This document shows, one piece after another, positions 45,907 to 54,392 of a stretch of 64,000 nucleotides of DNA. The notes under the pieces are model-generated. The model was not told the DNA's origin, ran no database searches, and worked only from the letters and a program-made list of their open reading frames with translations. Numbering within the stretch: the stretch's first letter is position 1; every line of letters starts with the position of its first letter. Origin of the DNA: Sporosarcina sp. 6E9 (lineage in GTDB: Bacteria; Bacillota; Bacilli; Bacillales_A; Planococcaceae); the NCBI RefSeq assembly GCF_017921835.1, contig NZ_JAGEMN010000004.1:62001-126000 (forward strand), written 5' to 3'. The position numbers and the translations under genes are program-made.

Positions 45907-47916
45907 TTATTCGGCCACGTCGATAATTCGACCTTCAACTGTTGGATTAATATTTCCTAAACTACTTAGATGTTCAGCAAAGTTTTCCCAATCACTTAGA
46001 CCTAAATCTGTTACTCGACCTGCTTCATATGCGCTTGCAAAAACTGTGTAGCCGTCTCCACCTTTAGCGGTAAATGCATTTGTCGCGATGGCATAAGTCT
46101 CATGATCACTAATTTCTGTGTAAGTGCCATCTTCATTTTTATAGGATATGGAAACAACACGCTCACCAACAGGCTTCCCTGAATCAAATGTTATTTTTGC
46201 ACCTGATACATGTAAGAAACCGCCATTTTCGCGTGGGTAGTCTCGGAAACTAATTTCAAACGCTTCTTTTAATTCAGCTCCCGTTAGGTCCATCGTTGCT
46301 AACGTATTGCCAAATGGAAGGACAGAAATTACTTCTCCAACCGTAATTGGACCCGCGTCAATTGAAGTCCGTATCCCACCACCGTTTTGTAATGCCATGA
46401 TTACATTAGGATTATACGTTTTCGCTTTTGATAGCATCCCATCTGTAATCAAGTTACCTAATGGCGTTTCATTTTTGCGAACACTTGGTAATGTATTATC
46501 ACCACTCGATCGTGGATTTTCTAATTTACTTTCTGCTATTGCACCAGTTTCTGTATTTGAAACTTCTTCTACTCTATCCGAGTATACCTTTAACATAGCG
46601 GCAGCTTCGGGATCTGCAACTTTTTCATCGACAGGGATTAATTCCCCATTAAAGTCAGTGATGACGCCCTCTTTATCAAACTCAACATCTAAGGTTCCTA
46701 GAAACTGACTGTATTGAAAGGCTTGGACAATGAGTGTTGGATCCTTTGTTGCGCCAGTTTCATCTCGGTCAATGACTATAGGCTCATTTAATTGTGAATG
46801 ACTATGACCGCCAACAATCACATCAATTCCAGCAACTGTTGCAGCTAAAATCAAATCATTATCAACTGCCGGGTTATCATCGTAACCAATATGTGTCACA
46901 GCAATAATCTTGTCCACGCCTTGGCTTTCAAATGCAGCGACAGCTCTTTCAGCTTCTTCAATATAGTCGCTAAAAGTCACAGCATCTGGACTTGAAATGT
47001 CGGCTGTATCGGCGGTTGTTAGCCCAAAGATCCCCACTTTTTCTCCATTAATCTCCTTAATGATTCCGTTGTAGATTCTCCCTTCTTCTGGTTCACTTGA
47101 GATTAAATCACTGAATAAGCCCGTAAATTTATCGTCTCCTGAAAAATCCACATTCGAACTGACAAATGGGAACCTGGCCGCTTCAATAAAGTCTACTAAT
47201 GCTTGATGTCCTTCTTGTGATGAACCTAAATCAAATTCATGATTACCAAATGTCATCGCATCATAACCCATTAAGTTCATAAATTGTAAGTCTGCCATTC
47301 CATGAAACTCATTGAAATACAATGTTCCCGAAAAGACATCTCCCGCATCAAGAAGAAGCGCATTTGGTTTTTCTGCCCGTACTTCCTTTACTGCTGTAAC
47401 CCGTTTTGCTACATTATCTAAATGTCCATGTGTATCATTGGTATGCATAATAGATAGATCAAACGGAAACTTAATCGCATCTGGGTTCGCACCCTTTACA
47501 TATTCAATCTGTTGAACGTTTCCAGCGCCTCTAATTTCAGATACATTATTTCTTTCAATAATCACTTTCGACATTTCAATCCCATTAAAGTCAACAATCG
47601 TCCCTGCTTTTTTGGGTTTAATCGTAACGGAGGTTTTTTTGAATCCATCACCAAAAAACGATGCATAATTGCCCGTGAATACAACACCATTCTTTATTGT
47701 TGACGATGAATGGAGTGTAATCGATGCACTTGAGTCGTGTATCATTAACTTTCCAGTTTTATAATTCTTTAAATCATATACTTTTTCGAATTCCGTTTCT
47801 GCTGATGAGGTCGTCGTAGCTCCAGTTGTAGACGGTATCCCAGTTAATAATAGACTAACTGCTAAACTTGCTGACAATATTAGATTTGAACTTTTTTTCC
47901 ATCTACTTGTACGCAT
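45907..47916 (-). CDS. secreted 5'-nucleotidase/UshA-type metallophosphoesterase
   Basis: 669 residues. Signal peptide ~1-33. One copy of the ~100-residue repeat domain shared with the neighbouring nuclease (~42-150, including IKPKKAGTIVDFNGIEMSKV). Then a metallophosphoesterase domain (LSIMHTNDTHGHLDN, LLDAGDVFSGT, MTFGNHEFDLG, VGGHSHSQL) and a 5'-nucleotidase C-terminal domain (ALQNGGGIRTSID, NAFTAKGGDGYTVF). It would dephosphorylate nucleotides released by the adjacent nuclease. GGGAGTG precedes the ATG. Confidence 0.92.
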   Translation of the reverse strand: MRTSRWKKSSNLILSASLAVSLLLTGIPSTTGATTTSSAETEFEKVYDLKNYKTGKLMIHDSSASITLHSSSTIKNGVVFTGNYASFFGDGFKKTSVTIKPKKAGTIVDFNGIEMSKVIIERNNVSEIRGAGNVQQIEYVKGANPDAIKFPFDLSIMHTNDTHGHLDNVAKRVTAVKEVRAEKPNALLLDAGDVFSGTLYFNEFHGMADLQFMNLMGYDAMTFGNHEFDLGSSQEGHQALVDFIEAARFPFVSSNVDFSGDDKFTGLFSDLISSEPEEGRIYNGIIKEINGEKVGIFGLTTADTADISSPDAVTFSDYIEEAERAVAAFESQGVDKIIAVTHIGYDDNPAVDNDLILAATVAGIDVIVGGHSHSQLNEPIVIDRDETGATKDPTLIVQAFQYSQFLGTLDVEFDKEGVITDFNGELIPVDEKVADPEAAAMLKVYSDRVEEVSNTETGAIAESKLENPRSSGDNTLPSVRKNETPLGNLITDGMLSKAKTYNPNVIMALQNGGGIRTSIDAGPITVGEVISVLPFGNTLATMDLTGAELKEAFEISFRDYPRENGGFLHVSGAKITFDSGKPVGERVVSISYKNEDGTYTEISDHETYAIATNAFTAKGGDGYTVFASAYEAGRVTDLGLSDWENFAEHLSSLGNINPTVEGRIIDVAE

Positions 47917-48062
47917 TCAGTAAGCACTCCCTTTTTTGTTATTTGCCAGAACGATTATTCCGAGATTACCAGATTGCGGTAACCCCCCTCCCATGAATTA
48001 GGCTTAATTTATTATTCTAATACTTGTCCAATCAAGTCTAGTATAAATACCGACAAATTGTT
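47917..48062. other. leader of the nucleotidase gene
   Basis: About 120 nt between the predicted start and the ATG. Contains an inverted repeat GTTACC-GCAATCT-GGTAAT (47963-47983), which may be an operator or leader hairpin. No gene. Confidence 0.4.
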
Positions 48063-48068
48063 TGTCAA
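48040..48068 (-). promoter_or_regulatory. sigma-A promoter of the nucleotidase gene
   Basis: Minus strand perfect TTGACA (48063-48068) and TATACT (48040-48045) with a 17-bp spacer. Confidence 0.78.
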
Positions 48069-48186
48069 TCCAATTTTTTAAATCTTCAGAGGAGTCAGCA
48101 ACTTTAGTCTTAGGACAAAGTAAACGGGATTTCAAATTTGCGCGAATAAAATTAGGTCAGAATAAACAGGGCAACTACTTACTGGA

Positions 48187-48224
48187 CTACAAAAAACGGT
48201 CCCATTATATGAATGGACCGTTTT
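48187..48224 (-). terminator. terminator after the cueP pseudogene
   Basis: Minus strand AAACGGTCCATTC and its complement around ATATAAT, followed by TTTTTTG. Confidence 0.75.
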
Positions 48225-48610
48225 TCAATATAGATTATTAAGTAAGTGCATCGTTGTAATTCAGGTATTATCGCCTTCAAATGTAGAAATTCTAGATTCA
48301 GCCATTTTACCGTTATGAGTAAATTTTACGAGAAAGTTTTTATCACGTGGCAACCATAAATCGATAAATCCATTTTCTAAAGAGGTCATTGTCTTATCAA
48401 TTACAATTACCTTCCTCGTCTTGAATAAACACATCGAAGTCCTTTTCAACTAGTTCCCCTTGACAACCTGTTAAACTATGAATTGCACAAGGATGTGTTG
48501 TTTCAACAAACGGTGCAATAGAAACGAAGAATTCATCACTTGGCAAGTCGAATTTAGTTTCTTTACCATGATCCTTAACAATTAGTTCATGAGATGTAAT
48601 AGAAGCATTT
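48223..48610 (-). pseudogene. cueP: cueP-like copper-binding protein, disrupted
   Basis: Minus-strand translation gives NASITSHELIVKDHGKETKF, then FVSIAPFVETTHPCAIHSLT, GCQGELVEKDFDVFIQDEEG in one frame. It continues in another as VIVIDKTMTSLENGFIDLWL, PRDKNFLVKF, GKMAESRISTFEGDNT. This is CueP in order, including the Cys motifs. A frameshift lies near 48412. A TGA at 48261-48263 replaces the cysteine codon expected before ITTM, after which ITTMHLLNN is still readable. The N-terminal part is missing. The gene is dead unless recoded. Confidence 0.8.
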
Positions 48611-48623
48611 ATTTGAAGATACC

Positions 48624-48942
48624 TTATTCAGTTAGGCTAATTGATAAGTAATCTGTTGAACAAATCAAAACAACCTTTATACCCTCTTTCGTATACACTG
48701 TTGCAGAACCTTCACGCCATACAATCTCCCACCCCTCCTTTTTCCAACTCTTTCTGGTATCTTTTAGGGATACTTTTTTCTTCGGAAGCCTTCGACCAAT
48801 TATACGCAATAACATTTTCTTCTTCTTTGATCACTTCTGCATCTTTTGGAATAGGAAATCCTCCAATTTCTTGTACTAGAACAAATGAAATGTTAGTTAC
48901 AATGAAATACCCAGCTATAATAACTATGATGATTCCAAGCAA
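48624..48942 (-). pseudogene. small membrane-anchored protein, frameshifted
   Basis: The first frame starts at 48942 with a helix (MLGIIIVIIAGYFIVTNISF) and runs into NWSKASEEKSIPKRYQKELE before ending GGVGDCMA. The continuing sense (GWEIVWREGSATVYTKEGIK, VVLICSTDYLSISLTE) is in a second frame ending at 48624. Removing one base from the CCCC run at 48732-48735 would restore a single ~106-residue protein. Family unknown. Could be decay, a sequencing slip or phase variation. Confidence 0.65.
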
Positions 48943-49372
48943 TGTAAATCAACAGTAAATTTTTCAATTTTCTTAAAGTTTCTACACTCAAATACTAGGT
49001 GATCTCGTGCCATTCTTTACTTTTCTTATTCAATAATCCTACCCCGTTAGTTGAACAAGAACATCTCACAAACTTTAATTTATTTTAGCATATTCCTTAT
49101 CAAAAATATTTTTCTATTCAATAGCCAATTAGCAAGTGTTTTAACAATGGAATTAACAAAAGCACATAAATTTATGCGATGCCGCTAATGCCTTTGCCAA
49201 TTGTGGTACCAGTTCGTCTATATAAAACATCTAAACGTTGATGTAACAACAAAAATAGGGACACCATTCATATGCTAATTGCGTCCCCGAACACTTTGTT
49301 TTTTATTGTTCTCTCCCCATCAATTGAACCCGTTAATCTGATGATGAGATCGTTTTTGTTACGCTGAGACGA
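48943..49372. other. gene-free decayed region with cassette-element remnants
   Basis: No intact gene. ATCCTACCCCGTTAGTTGAA (49036-49055) and AATTGAACCCGTTAATCTG (49322-49340) recall the ends of the cassette elements at 8-11 kb. A short inverted repeat GGGAC/GTCCC spans 49259-49287. Some frames read like protein for 20-25 codons but without start or context. Confidence 0.4.
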
Positions 49373-51241
49373 TCAAATTGACGATGAAACTACAAGTCTA
49401 CGATCATCCCTCACAGCATTTTCCGCCATAAAATACCTCTTATGCCAGATTAAAAATAAATAAATTGCCCATATTTTTCGACCATTTTTCATTTTACCTT
49501 GATAATGATTGTTTAATAAGTTCATAATTGACTGTTGGTTAAAGAACTCTGCTGCTTCTTCACTTTCAAAACTAGCCTTGATTCTTAAATAATATTTTTC
49601 TTCCCTTATCCAATGATGAATCGGAACTGGGAATCCAATCTTTTTTCGTTTTGCATAATCTTCTGGTAGCGCTCTTTTCGCTGCTAACCGTAATGCATAT
49701 TTTGTATCTATTTCATTTACTCGATATTTCGCTGGCACTTTTTCAGCAATCCCCATGACTTCGCGATCCAAAAACGGTGAGCGTATCTCTAGTGAATGTG
49801 CCATATTCATTTTATCAGCTTTCAATAAAATATCGTCTACTAACCAGAGGTGCATGTCTAAGTACTGCATTTTTGTTATGTCATCTTCTTTTTCTACTTT
49901 CTTATAGATAGGTTTCACAATTTCTTGTACAGATGGTGCATCTTTAAACGACTTCGTTAGCAGGTTGCGCACTTCTTTTTCTTCAAACACTTTCGCACGA
50001 CCAATAAACCACTCTTCTAGTGAAAGTCCGCCTTTTATTAAAAAATGCTTCCCTCTCACTTCAGGTAAACTTTTCGCGAGACTTCCTAGCGACTTACGAA
50101 CTGGCATCGGAATTTTTTTATATCTTTTCAGCATTTTTGTCATATTATATTCATCATAGCCACCAAATAATTCATCGGCGCCTTCTCCTGTGAGCACTAC
50201 CGAGACTTCGCGGCTGGCAAGTTCCGCCAAAAAATACATGGGTATGATTGAGGGATTTGAGTGTGGTTCATCCATCATGTATAAAATCTCTTCTAATTGA
50301 TCAAAGCATAGTGCTGGATCTATAATTTTATTAACGTTTTGAATCCCCAATTCATCTGACAACTTTTTCGCAATATCTATTTCGGAAAAGTTTTTTTTAC
50401 TAAAACCTACTGTAAATGTTTTTTCGGGTTGTAAAAGGGTGGTTACATAACTTGAATCCACACCGCTCGATAAAAACGCCCCTACTTTTCGATCACTCAC
50501 TTGATGTACACGAACTGATTCTCTCAGCACATCATCAATTTCTTCCACAATTTCTTTCAATGGTTGTTCTGTCGGATTAAAATTTGGAGACCAGTAGCGT
50601 TCCGTAGATATTTTTCCGTTATCAAATGTTAAATAATGTGCTGCTTTTAATTTAAAAACACCTTTAAAAAAGGTTTCATTTAATACCGGAAACTGGAATG
50701 TTAAATAAGGTTTTAGCGCCTTTTTGTTTAGTTCTTTAACGAAGTTGGGGTGCGGAAGAAAGCTTTTAATCTCAGACCCTATGAAAAACGTATCATTCAT
50801 ATAGGCATAATAAAAAGGCTTGACGCCAAACCTATCGCGAGCACCAAATGACTTTTTGTTTTTTCGATCCCATATAACGAATGCGAATACACCGCGCAGT
50901 TTCTCAGGCAACTTTTCAGCATACGCTATGTAACCGTGTATAAGTAATTCACTAATTGTGTCCGTTTCAAATACATAACCTTTTGAAATAAGTTTTCCCC
51001 TTAACTCATCATGATTATAAATCTGGCCATCATAAGCCACAACAAATGAATCTTGCGCTTTGAAATGTAGCTTACGCTCTTCCATTCCAATACTTCTTAA
51101 TGATAAACAGCCTAGTGCTACATCGTTTTCAATAAAGCTACCCGACGATTCTGGTCCGCGATGACGAATCTGATTCATCATTTCATCCAATACAAGTGAA
51201 GCATTTTTAGTTTCGCCGATAAATCCCGTAAATCCATTCAC
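49373..51241 (-). CDS. asnB: asparagine synthetase-like protein lacking the N-terminal Cys
   Basis: Class II glutamine amidotransferase plus asparagine synthetase fold, ~622 residues. Synthetase signatures are intact (GAFLSSGVDSSYVTTLL, VVLTGEGADELFGGYDEYNM, DDILLKADKMNMAHSLEIRS). In the amidotransferase domain RHRGPESSG and YDGQIYNHDELR are present. The catalytic Cys that normally follows Met in MCGFxG is Asn (GTG-AAT-GGA, N-G-F-T-G-F-I-G). GTG 51241 has TTGGAG 9 nt upstream; an ATG at 51280 is in frame but has no good ribosome site. It may use free ammonia or a partner glutaminase. Confidence 0.85.
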   Translation of the reverse strand: MNGFTGFIGETKNASLVLDEMMNQIRHRGPESSGSFIENDVALGCLSLRSIGMEERKLHFKAQDSFVVAYDGQIYNHDELRGKLISKGYVFETDTISELLIHGYIAYAEKLPEKLRGVFAFVIWDRKNKKSFGARDRFGVKPFYYAYMNDTFFIGSEIKSFLPHPNFVKELNKKALKPYLTFQFPVLNETFFKGVFKLKAAHYLTFDNGKISTERYWSPNFNPTEQPLKEIVEEIDDVLRESVRVHQVSDRKVGAFLSSGVDSSYVTTLLQPEKTFTVGFSKKNFSEIDIAKKLSDELGIQNVNKIIDPALCFDQLEEILYMMDEPHSNPSIIPMYFLAELASREVSVVLTGEGADELFGGYDEYNMTKMLKRYKKIPMPVRKSLGSLAKSLPEVRGKHFLIKGGLSLEEWFIGRAKVFEEKEVRNLLTKSFKDAPSVQEIVKPIYKKVEKEDDITKMQYLDMHLWLVDDILLKADKMNMAHSLEIRSPFLDREVMGIAEKVPAKYRVNEIDTKYALRLAAKRALPEDYAKRKKIGFPVPIHHWIREEKYYLRIKASFESEEAAEFFNQQSIMNLLNNHYQGKMKNGRKIWAIYLFLIWHKRYFMAENAVRDDRRLVVSSSI

Positions 51242-51516
51242 TTTCTTCAGCTCCAATCTCTTATCTATGGATCTTGTCATAACATGGCATACTAAAGCTA
51301 AACGCTACCCCAGGACATCCCTTTTCACAACTCTTGTGAATAGTCCGTCAAGTACAGTTGGACACTAGAATACCACTACCTGCCAAATTTGTCGATTAGT
51401 ATTTCGTTCGAAAGTAGTGCGCCTATTGCATGACTATAATTATATAGTTGCTTTTCTATACGCTGTCCACCTTTTGTCAAATTCCTCCTATATATCGTGT
51501 AAAGGGAGGGACTTTG
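51242..51516. other. divergent intergenic region
   Basis: AT-rich gap between the asparagine synthetase-like gene and the winged-helix gene. Contains a TATAAT (51430-51435) within a short palindrome, but no -35 at the right distance. No gene seen. Confidence 0.3.
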
Positions 51517-51840
51517 ATGACAAACTATTTAGCAGAATACGCGTATTTCACAACTGAATATGACTTAGAACAGGCACTTTCCGTGCATAAGCAAGACCAT
51601 TGGCGCGCGATGAACAATACAGACCGCGATGTACTTAACGTGATTTACCGCCATTCCATGGAATTTGGAGCAGCACATTTAAAACATGATACGATTGCTA
51701 CGGCAATTGGAAAATCCAACGTCACCGTGCGCCGATCGATTCGTAAACTGATAAAGCTTGGCATCGTCGATCGTATTCATTACATCCGGCCACTGAAGAA
51801 CGGTCTCGGTGCAAATATTTATGCGATTAGGCCTAGCTGA
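51517..51840 (+). CDS. winged-helix DNA-binding protein, 107 aa
   Basis: Small basic protein with a helix-turn-helix: HDTIATAIGKSNVTVRRSIR followed by KLIKLGIVDRI and a beta-wing ending GANIYAIRPS. It resembles the helix-turn-helix part of replication or accessory proteins of plasmids and phages, but no exact family. ATG 51517 has GGGAGGG upstream; the frame opens at 51448. A 21-bp-period repeat array begins 45 bp after its stop codon on the same side. Confidence 0.7.
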   Translation: MTNYLAEYAYFTTEYDLEQALSVHKQDHWRAMNNTDRDVLNVIYRHSMEFGAAHLKHDTIATAIGKSNVTVRRSIRKLIKLGIVDRIHYIRPLKNGLGANIYAIRPS

Positions 51841-51885
51841 GTTATGTTTGAACAGATTTTTAAAAAGTGGGTACTGTATAAATTT

Positions 51886-52000
51886 ATATCTGCCAATTTT
51901 CGGGATATATCCGCACAAAATAGAGTGATATCAGCAAGTTTGCGGCTTATATCCGTACAATTTTAGTATATATCCGACAGTTCCATATATTTATCCGTAA
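51886..52000. repeat. 21-bp-period array of the decamer ATATCCGCAC
   Basis: Six units start at 51886, 51907, 51928, 51949, 51970 and 51991, an exact 21-bp period. Decamers: ATATCTGCCA, ATATCCGCAC, ATATCAGCAA, ATATCCGTAC, ATATCCGACA, TTATCCGTAA, so ATATCCG is the core. The 11-bp spacers are unrelated. It lies between the winged-helix gene and a strong terminator. Confidence 0.85.
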
Positions 52001-52031
52001 AACAAGACTTACTACCCACTATAATGACAAA

Positions 52032-52067
52032 CAAAAAAACGACCTCTCAAGATGAGGTCGTTTTTTG
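52032..52067. terminator. bidirectional terminator
   Basis: Perfect stem ACGACCTC/GAGGTCGT with A- and T-runs on either side; serves the winged-helix gene and/or the minus-strand remnant at 52087. Confidence 0.8.
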
Positions 52068-52086
52068 TATACTCTTGATTTTGCTG

Positions 52087-52134
52087 TTACTTTACCCTAT
52101 ACCCACCCGGTTGTTTTACAATGATTGCTTTCAT
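52087..52134 (-). pseudogene. N-terminal remnant of a quinone oxidoreductase/MDR gene
   Basis: AAAGGCGG site, then ATG and the 15 codons MKAIIVKQPGGYRVK and a stop. MKAIIVKQPGG is the standard N-terminus of zinc-type alcohol dehydrogenase/quinone oxidoreductase proteins (~320 residues), followed here by the terminator at 52032. Looks like what remains after an internal deletion. Confidence 0.5.
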
Positions 52135-52177
52135 GTGTCTGCCGCCTTTTAAAGAAATTCATCCTAACATCTTGCCT

Positions 52178-53038
52178 TCATACTGGCGGTGCTGATTTTC
52201 TGCCTCTGAAGAACATGTATAACATTGCACCTAAAATAATAACGTAGCCGATTAAGCTATACCCATCCGGCCCTTCTCCAAAAAATGTGAAGCTCAATAT
52301 CGTCGTAAAGATCACCGTCGAATAGGTAAAAATCGATATATCGCGAGCCGCTGCATATTTGTACGCTAACGTAATCCCAAATTGACCAACCGTGGCAAAT
52401 AAACCTGCGAGCAATAAATATGTAAGCTGTTTACCCGTCATCGGTTCATAAAGCCAAATCAAAAACGGTAATAGCACGATCGTTGAAAAGAAGGAAAAAT
52501 AAAAGACAACCGTATAAAATTTTTCTCGATTTCCTAACACTCTTAAGAATGTATAGGCAGCTGCTGCGAATATAGCCGATAAAACCCCGACGAGATAAGG
52601 AACGAAGTCCGCAGAAAAAGAAGGCTTAATGATAAAAAGCATTCCGATAAACGCCATGACAATCGTTACCATTTGGAAAGGCAACACCCTTTCCTTTAAA
52701 AATATGGCTGAAAAAATAATGACTAAAAATGGACTCATTTTGTTTAACATATCCGCATCCGACAAAACCAGATGATCGATTGCATAAAATAGAAAGATGA
52801 TGCCCAACGTCCCAAAAATTGAACGGCTTAGCAAAACTAACTGGTTTTCCCGTTTACCAAATAAACTTTCCCTATGATAAATCACTAGTCCAAACGCAAT
52901 GACTGCTGATACAACATTTCGAAAAAACGTTTTTTGTACAGAAGGAAGATCACCTGACAACTTTACAAATAACGTCATAATCGCAAATCCGATAGATGAA
53001 ATCAGCATTAATAAAATCCCTTTTACAATGTTGTTCAA
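52178..53038 (-). CDS. EamA/DMT-family transporter
   Basis: 286 residues, ten predicted transmembrane helices as two EamA repeats (GILLMLISSIGFAIMTLFVK, SRSIFGTLGIIFLFYAIDHL; second half from LVGVLSAIFAAAAYTFLRVL). Drug/metabolite exporter; substrate unknown. TTG 53038 has GGAG 8 nt upstream; GTG 53047 is an alternative too near that site. Confidence 0.85.
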   Translation of the reverse strand: MNNIVKGILLMLISSIGFAIMTLFVKLSGDLPSVQKTFFRNVVSAVIAFGLVIYHRESLFGKRENQLVLLSRSIFGTLGIIFLFYAIDHLVLSDADMLNKMSPFLVIIFSAIFLKERVLPFQMVTIVMAFIGMLFIIKPSFSADFVPYLVGVLSAIFAAAAYTFLRVLGNREKFYTVVFYFSFFSTIVLLPFLIWLYEPMTGKQLTYLLLAGLFATVGQFGITLAYKYAAARDISIFTYSTVIFTTILSFTFFGEGPDGYSLIGYVIILGAMLYMFFRGRKSAPPV

Positions 53039-53274
53039 AATATACACTCCAAACTTCTCATTTACTTATGAAACGCCACATATTACTCAAGTATCTATAA
53101 CTTTAAAAGAGAGTTCAAGCGTACAGGCTTGAATGATGGTTGCGCTTATGTAAAGTCTAATTAATCATTCAGAAAGACCAATCAAACATAAATTGATTGG
53201 CCTAATAAATTTCCATATGCAACTGTAATTTATTGTCTGCATAAACATATACCCAACATTTTCTTTATCCTTTC
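53039..53274. other. intergenic region before the EamA gene
   Basis: Holds the SDR terminator and the EamA upstream region; no gene seen. Confidence 0.4.
53176..53203 (-). terminator. terminator of the SDR gene
   Basis: Minus strand AGGCCAATCAA/TTGATTGGTCT with ATTTATG loop and TTTC tail. Confidence 0.65.
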
Positions 53275-54015
53275 TTATCGCCCAACAGTCCAACCACCGT
53301 CAACCTTAATCGCTACACCTTGCATATAATCTGATTCATCAGAAGCTAAGAAAACTGCTACGGATGCAATTTCTTCTGGTTTGCCTGCTCTACCTGCAGG
53401 AATATCGTTTAGTCTTTCATCTTGAATTCCTTCAGTCATAGGTGTCTCAATGAACCCTGGTGCGATTAAATTTGTTTTGACTCCCTTACTACCGAAATCA
53501 TAAGCCAATTGTTTCGTAAACCCATGTATCGCATGTTTGCTCGTTACATACGTGTTACCACCTGCACCGGCAACAAATGTAGATTGTGATCCGATGTTAA
53601 TGATTGTGCCTATGCCTTTCTCTAAAAATATAGGCATAACCGCTTTCGTAGTAAGGTATGGCCCCTTAACATTGATAGCCATTAATTTATCAAATGCTTC
53701 CTCGTCCGTTTCCAAAACATTTTTATAGGCATCATGAATTCCCGCACCGTTATACAAGATATCAATTGTGCCGAATTCTTCTACTGCTTGATTTACCCCT
53801 TGTTGAACGGATGCCGAATTTGCTATGTCAATGGCTACAAAAATTGCTTCTCCATTATTTTGTGTAATTTCGCTAACAATACGCTGCCCTTTTTCCTCGT
53901 TTAAACCAACAACAATCACTTTAGCGCCTTCCGTTGAAAACATTTTAGCTGTCGCTTCCCCAAGACCTGATGTGCCACCGACAATCATGGCAACTTTATC
54001 ATCTAATTTTCCCAT
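53275..54015 (-). CDS. short-chain dehydrogenase/reductase
   Basis: Classical SDR, 246 residues: cofactor motif IVGGTSGLGEATAKMF, LYNGAGIHDAYK (NAG motif with Tyr-Asn), serine in NIGSQSTFVAGAGG, and the catalytic YVTSKHAIHG. C-terminal DGGWTVGR is typical of 3-oxoacyl-ACP-reductase-like or glucose-dehydrogenase-like members. Substrate unknown. AAGGAG precedes the ATG. Confidence 0.88.
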   Translation of the reverse strand: MGKLDDKVAMIVGGTSGLGEATAKMFSTEGAKVIVVGLNEEKGQRIVSEITQNNGEAIFVAIDIANSASVQQGVNQAVEEFGTIDILYNGAGIHDAYKNVLETDEEAFDKLMAINVKGPYLTTKAVMPIFLEKGIGTIINIGSQSTFVAGAGGNTYVTSKHAIHGFTKQLAYDFGSKGVKTNLIAPGFIETPMTEGIQDERLNDIPAGRAGKPEEIASVAVFLASDESDYMQGVAIKVDGGWTVGR

Positions 54016-54392
54016 TCCGATTCACTCCTTCATCATTCTAGATACTAGTTATTCACTACATCCACAAAAGATAAACCTTATTTGCCCCCGTTCAACTCAC
54101 CCGACAGTTAGTAGAACTAGCAGTGGATAAAATCACTTGTTTTCAAATGAATATAGTATCCATATTCAATACGACTTTGTAAATCCGTTTCATTTATTCT
54201 GTTCTGTTTTATCTCCATCTGCCATTCATTACATTGAGGCAGATGAGAAAATAAATAAAAGTGAATTAACTTCAAAGTGCCTGTTTGATAAACAAATAGG
54301 TACGAAAAATAAGATGCTCATGTTCTATATTACAATCCTCTTCATAAAATAAGTGTATAACAATACTCATTTTTAAAAGGGGATTAAAAAAA
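54016..54392. other. gene-free region
   Basis: AT-rich. A 71-codon frame at 54137-54352 has no ribosome site and no protein-like pattern. Upstream part of the small gene at 54393 has no clear promoter. Confidence 0.3.

Noticed and set aside
48261..48263. TGA as selenocysteine in the CueP-like gene
   Set aside because: An upstream frameshift and missing N-terminus already make it a pseudogene, and no selenocysteine machinery or insertion element is seen.
49190..49260. Short protein-like frames on the minus strand
   Set aside because: Only 20-25 codons without start, stop context or recognisable family; not enough to call a pseudogene.
54137..54352. 71-residue plus-strand frame
   Set aside because: No ribosome site, no protein-like pattern, in an AT-rich gap.
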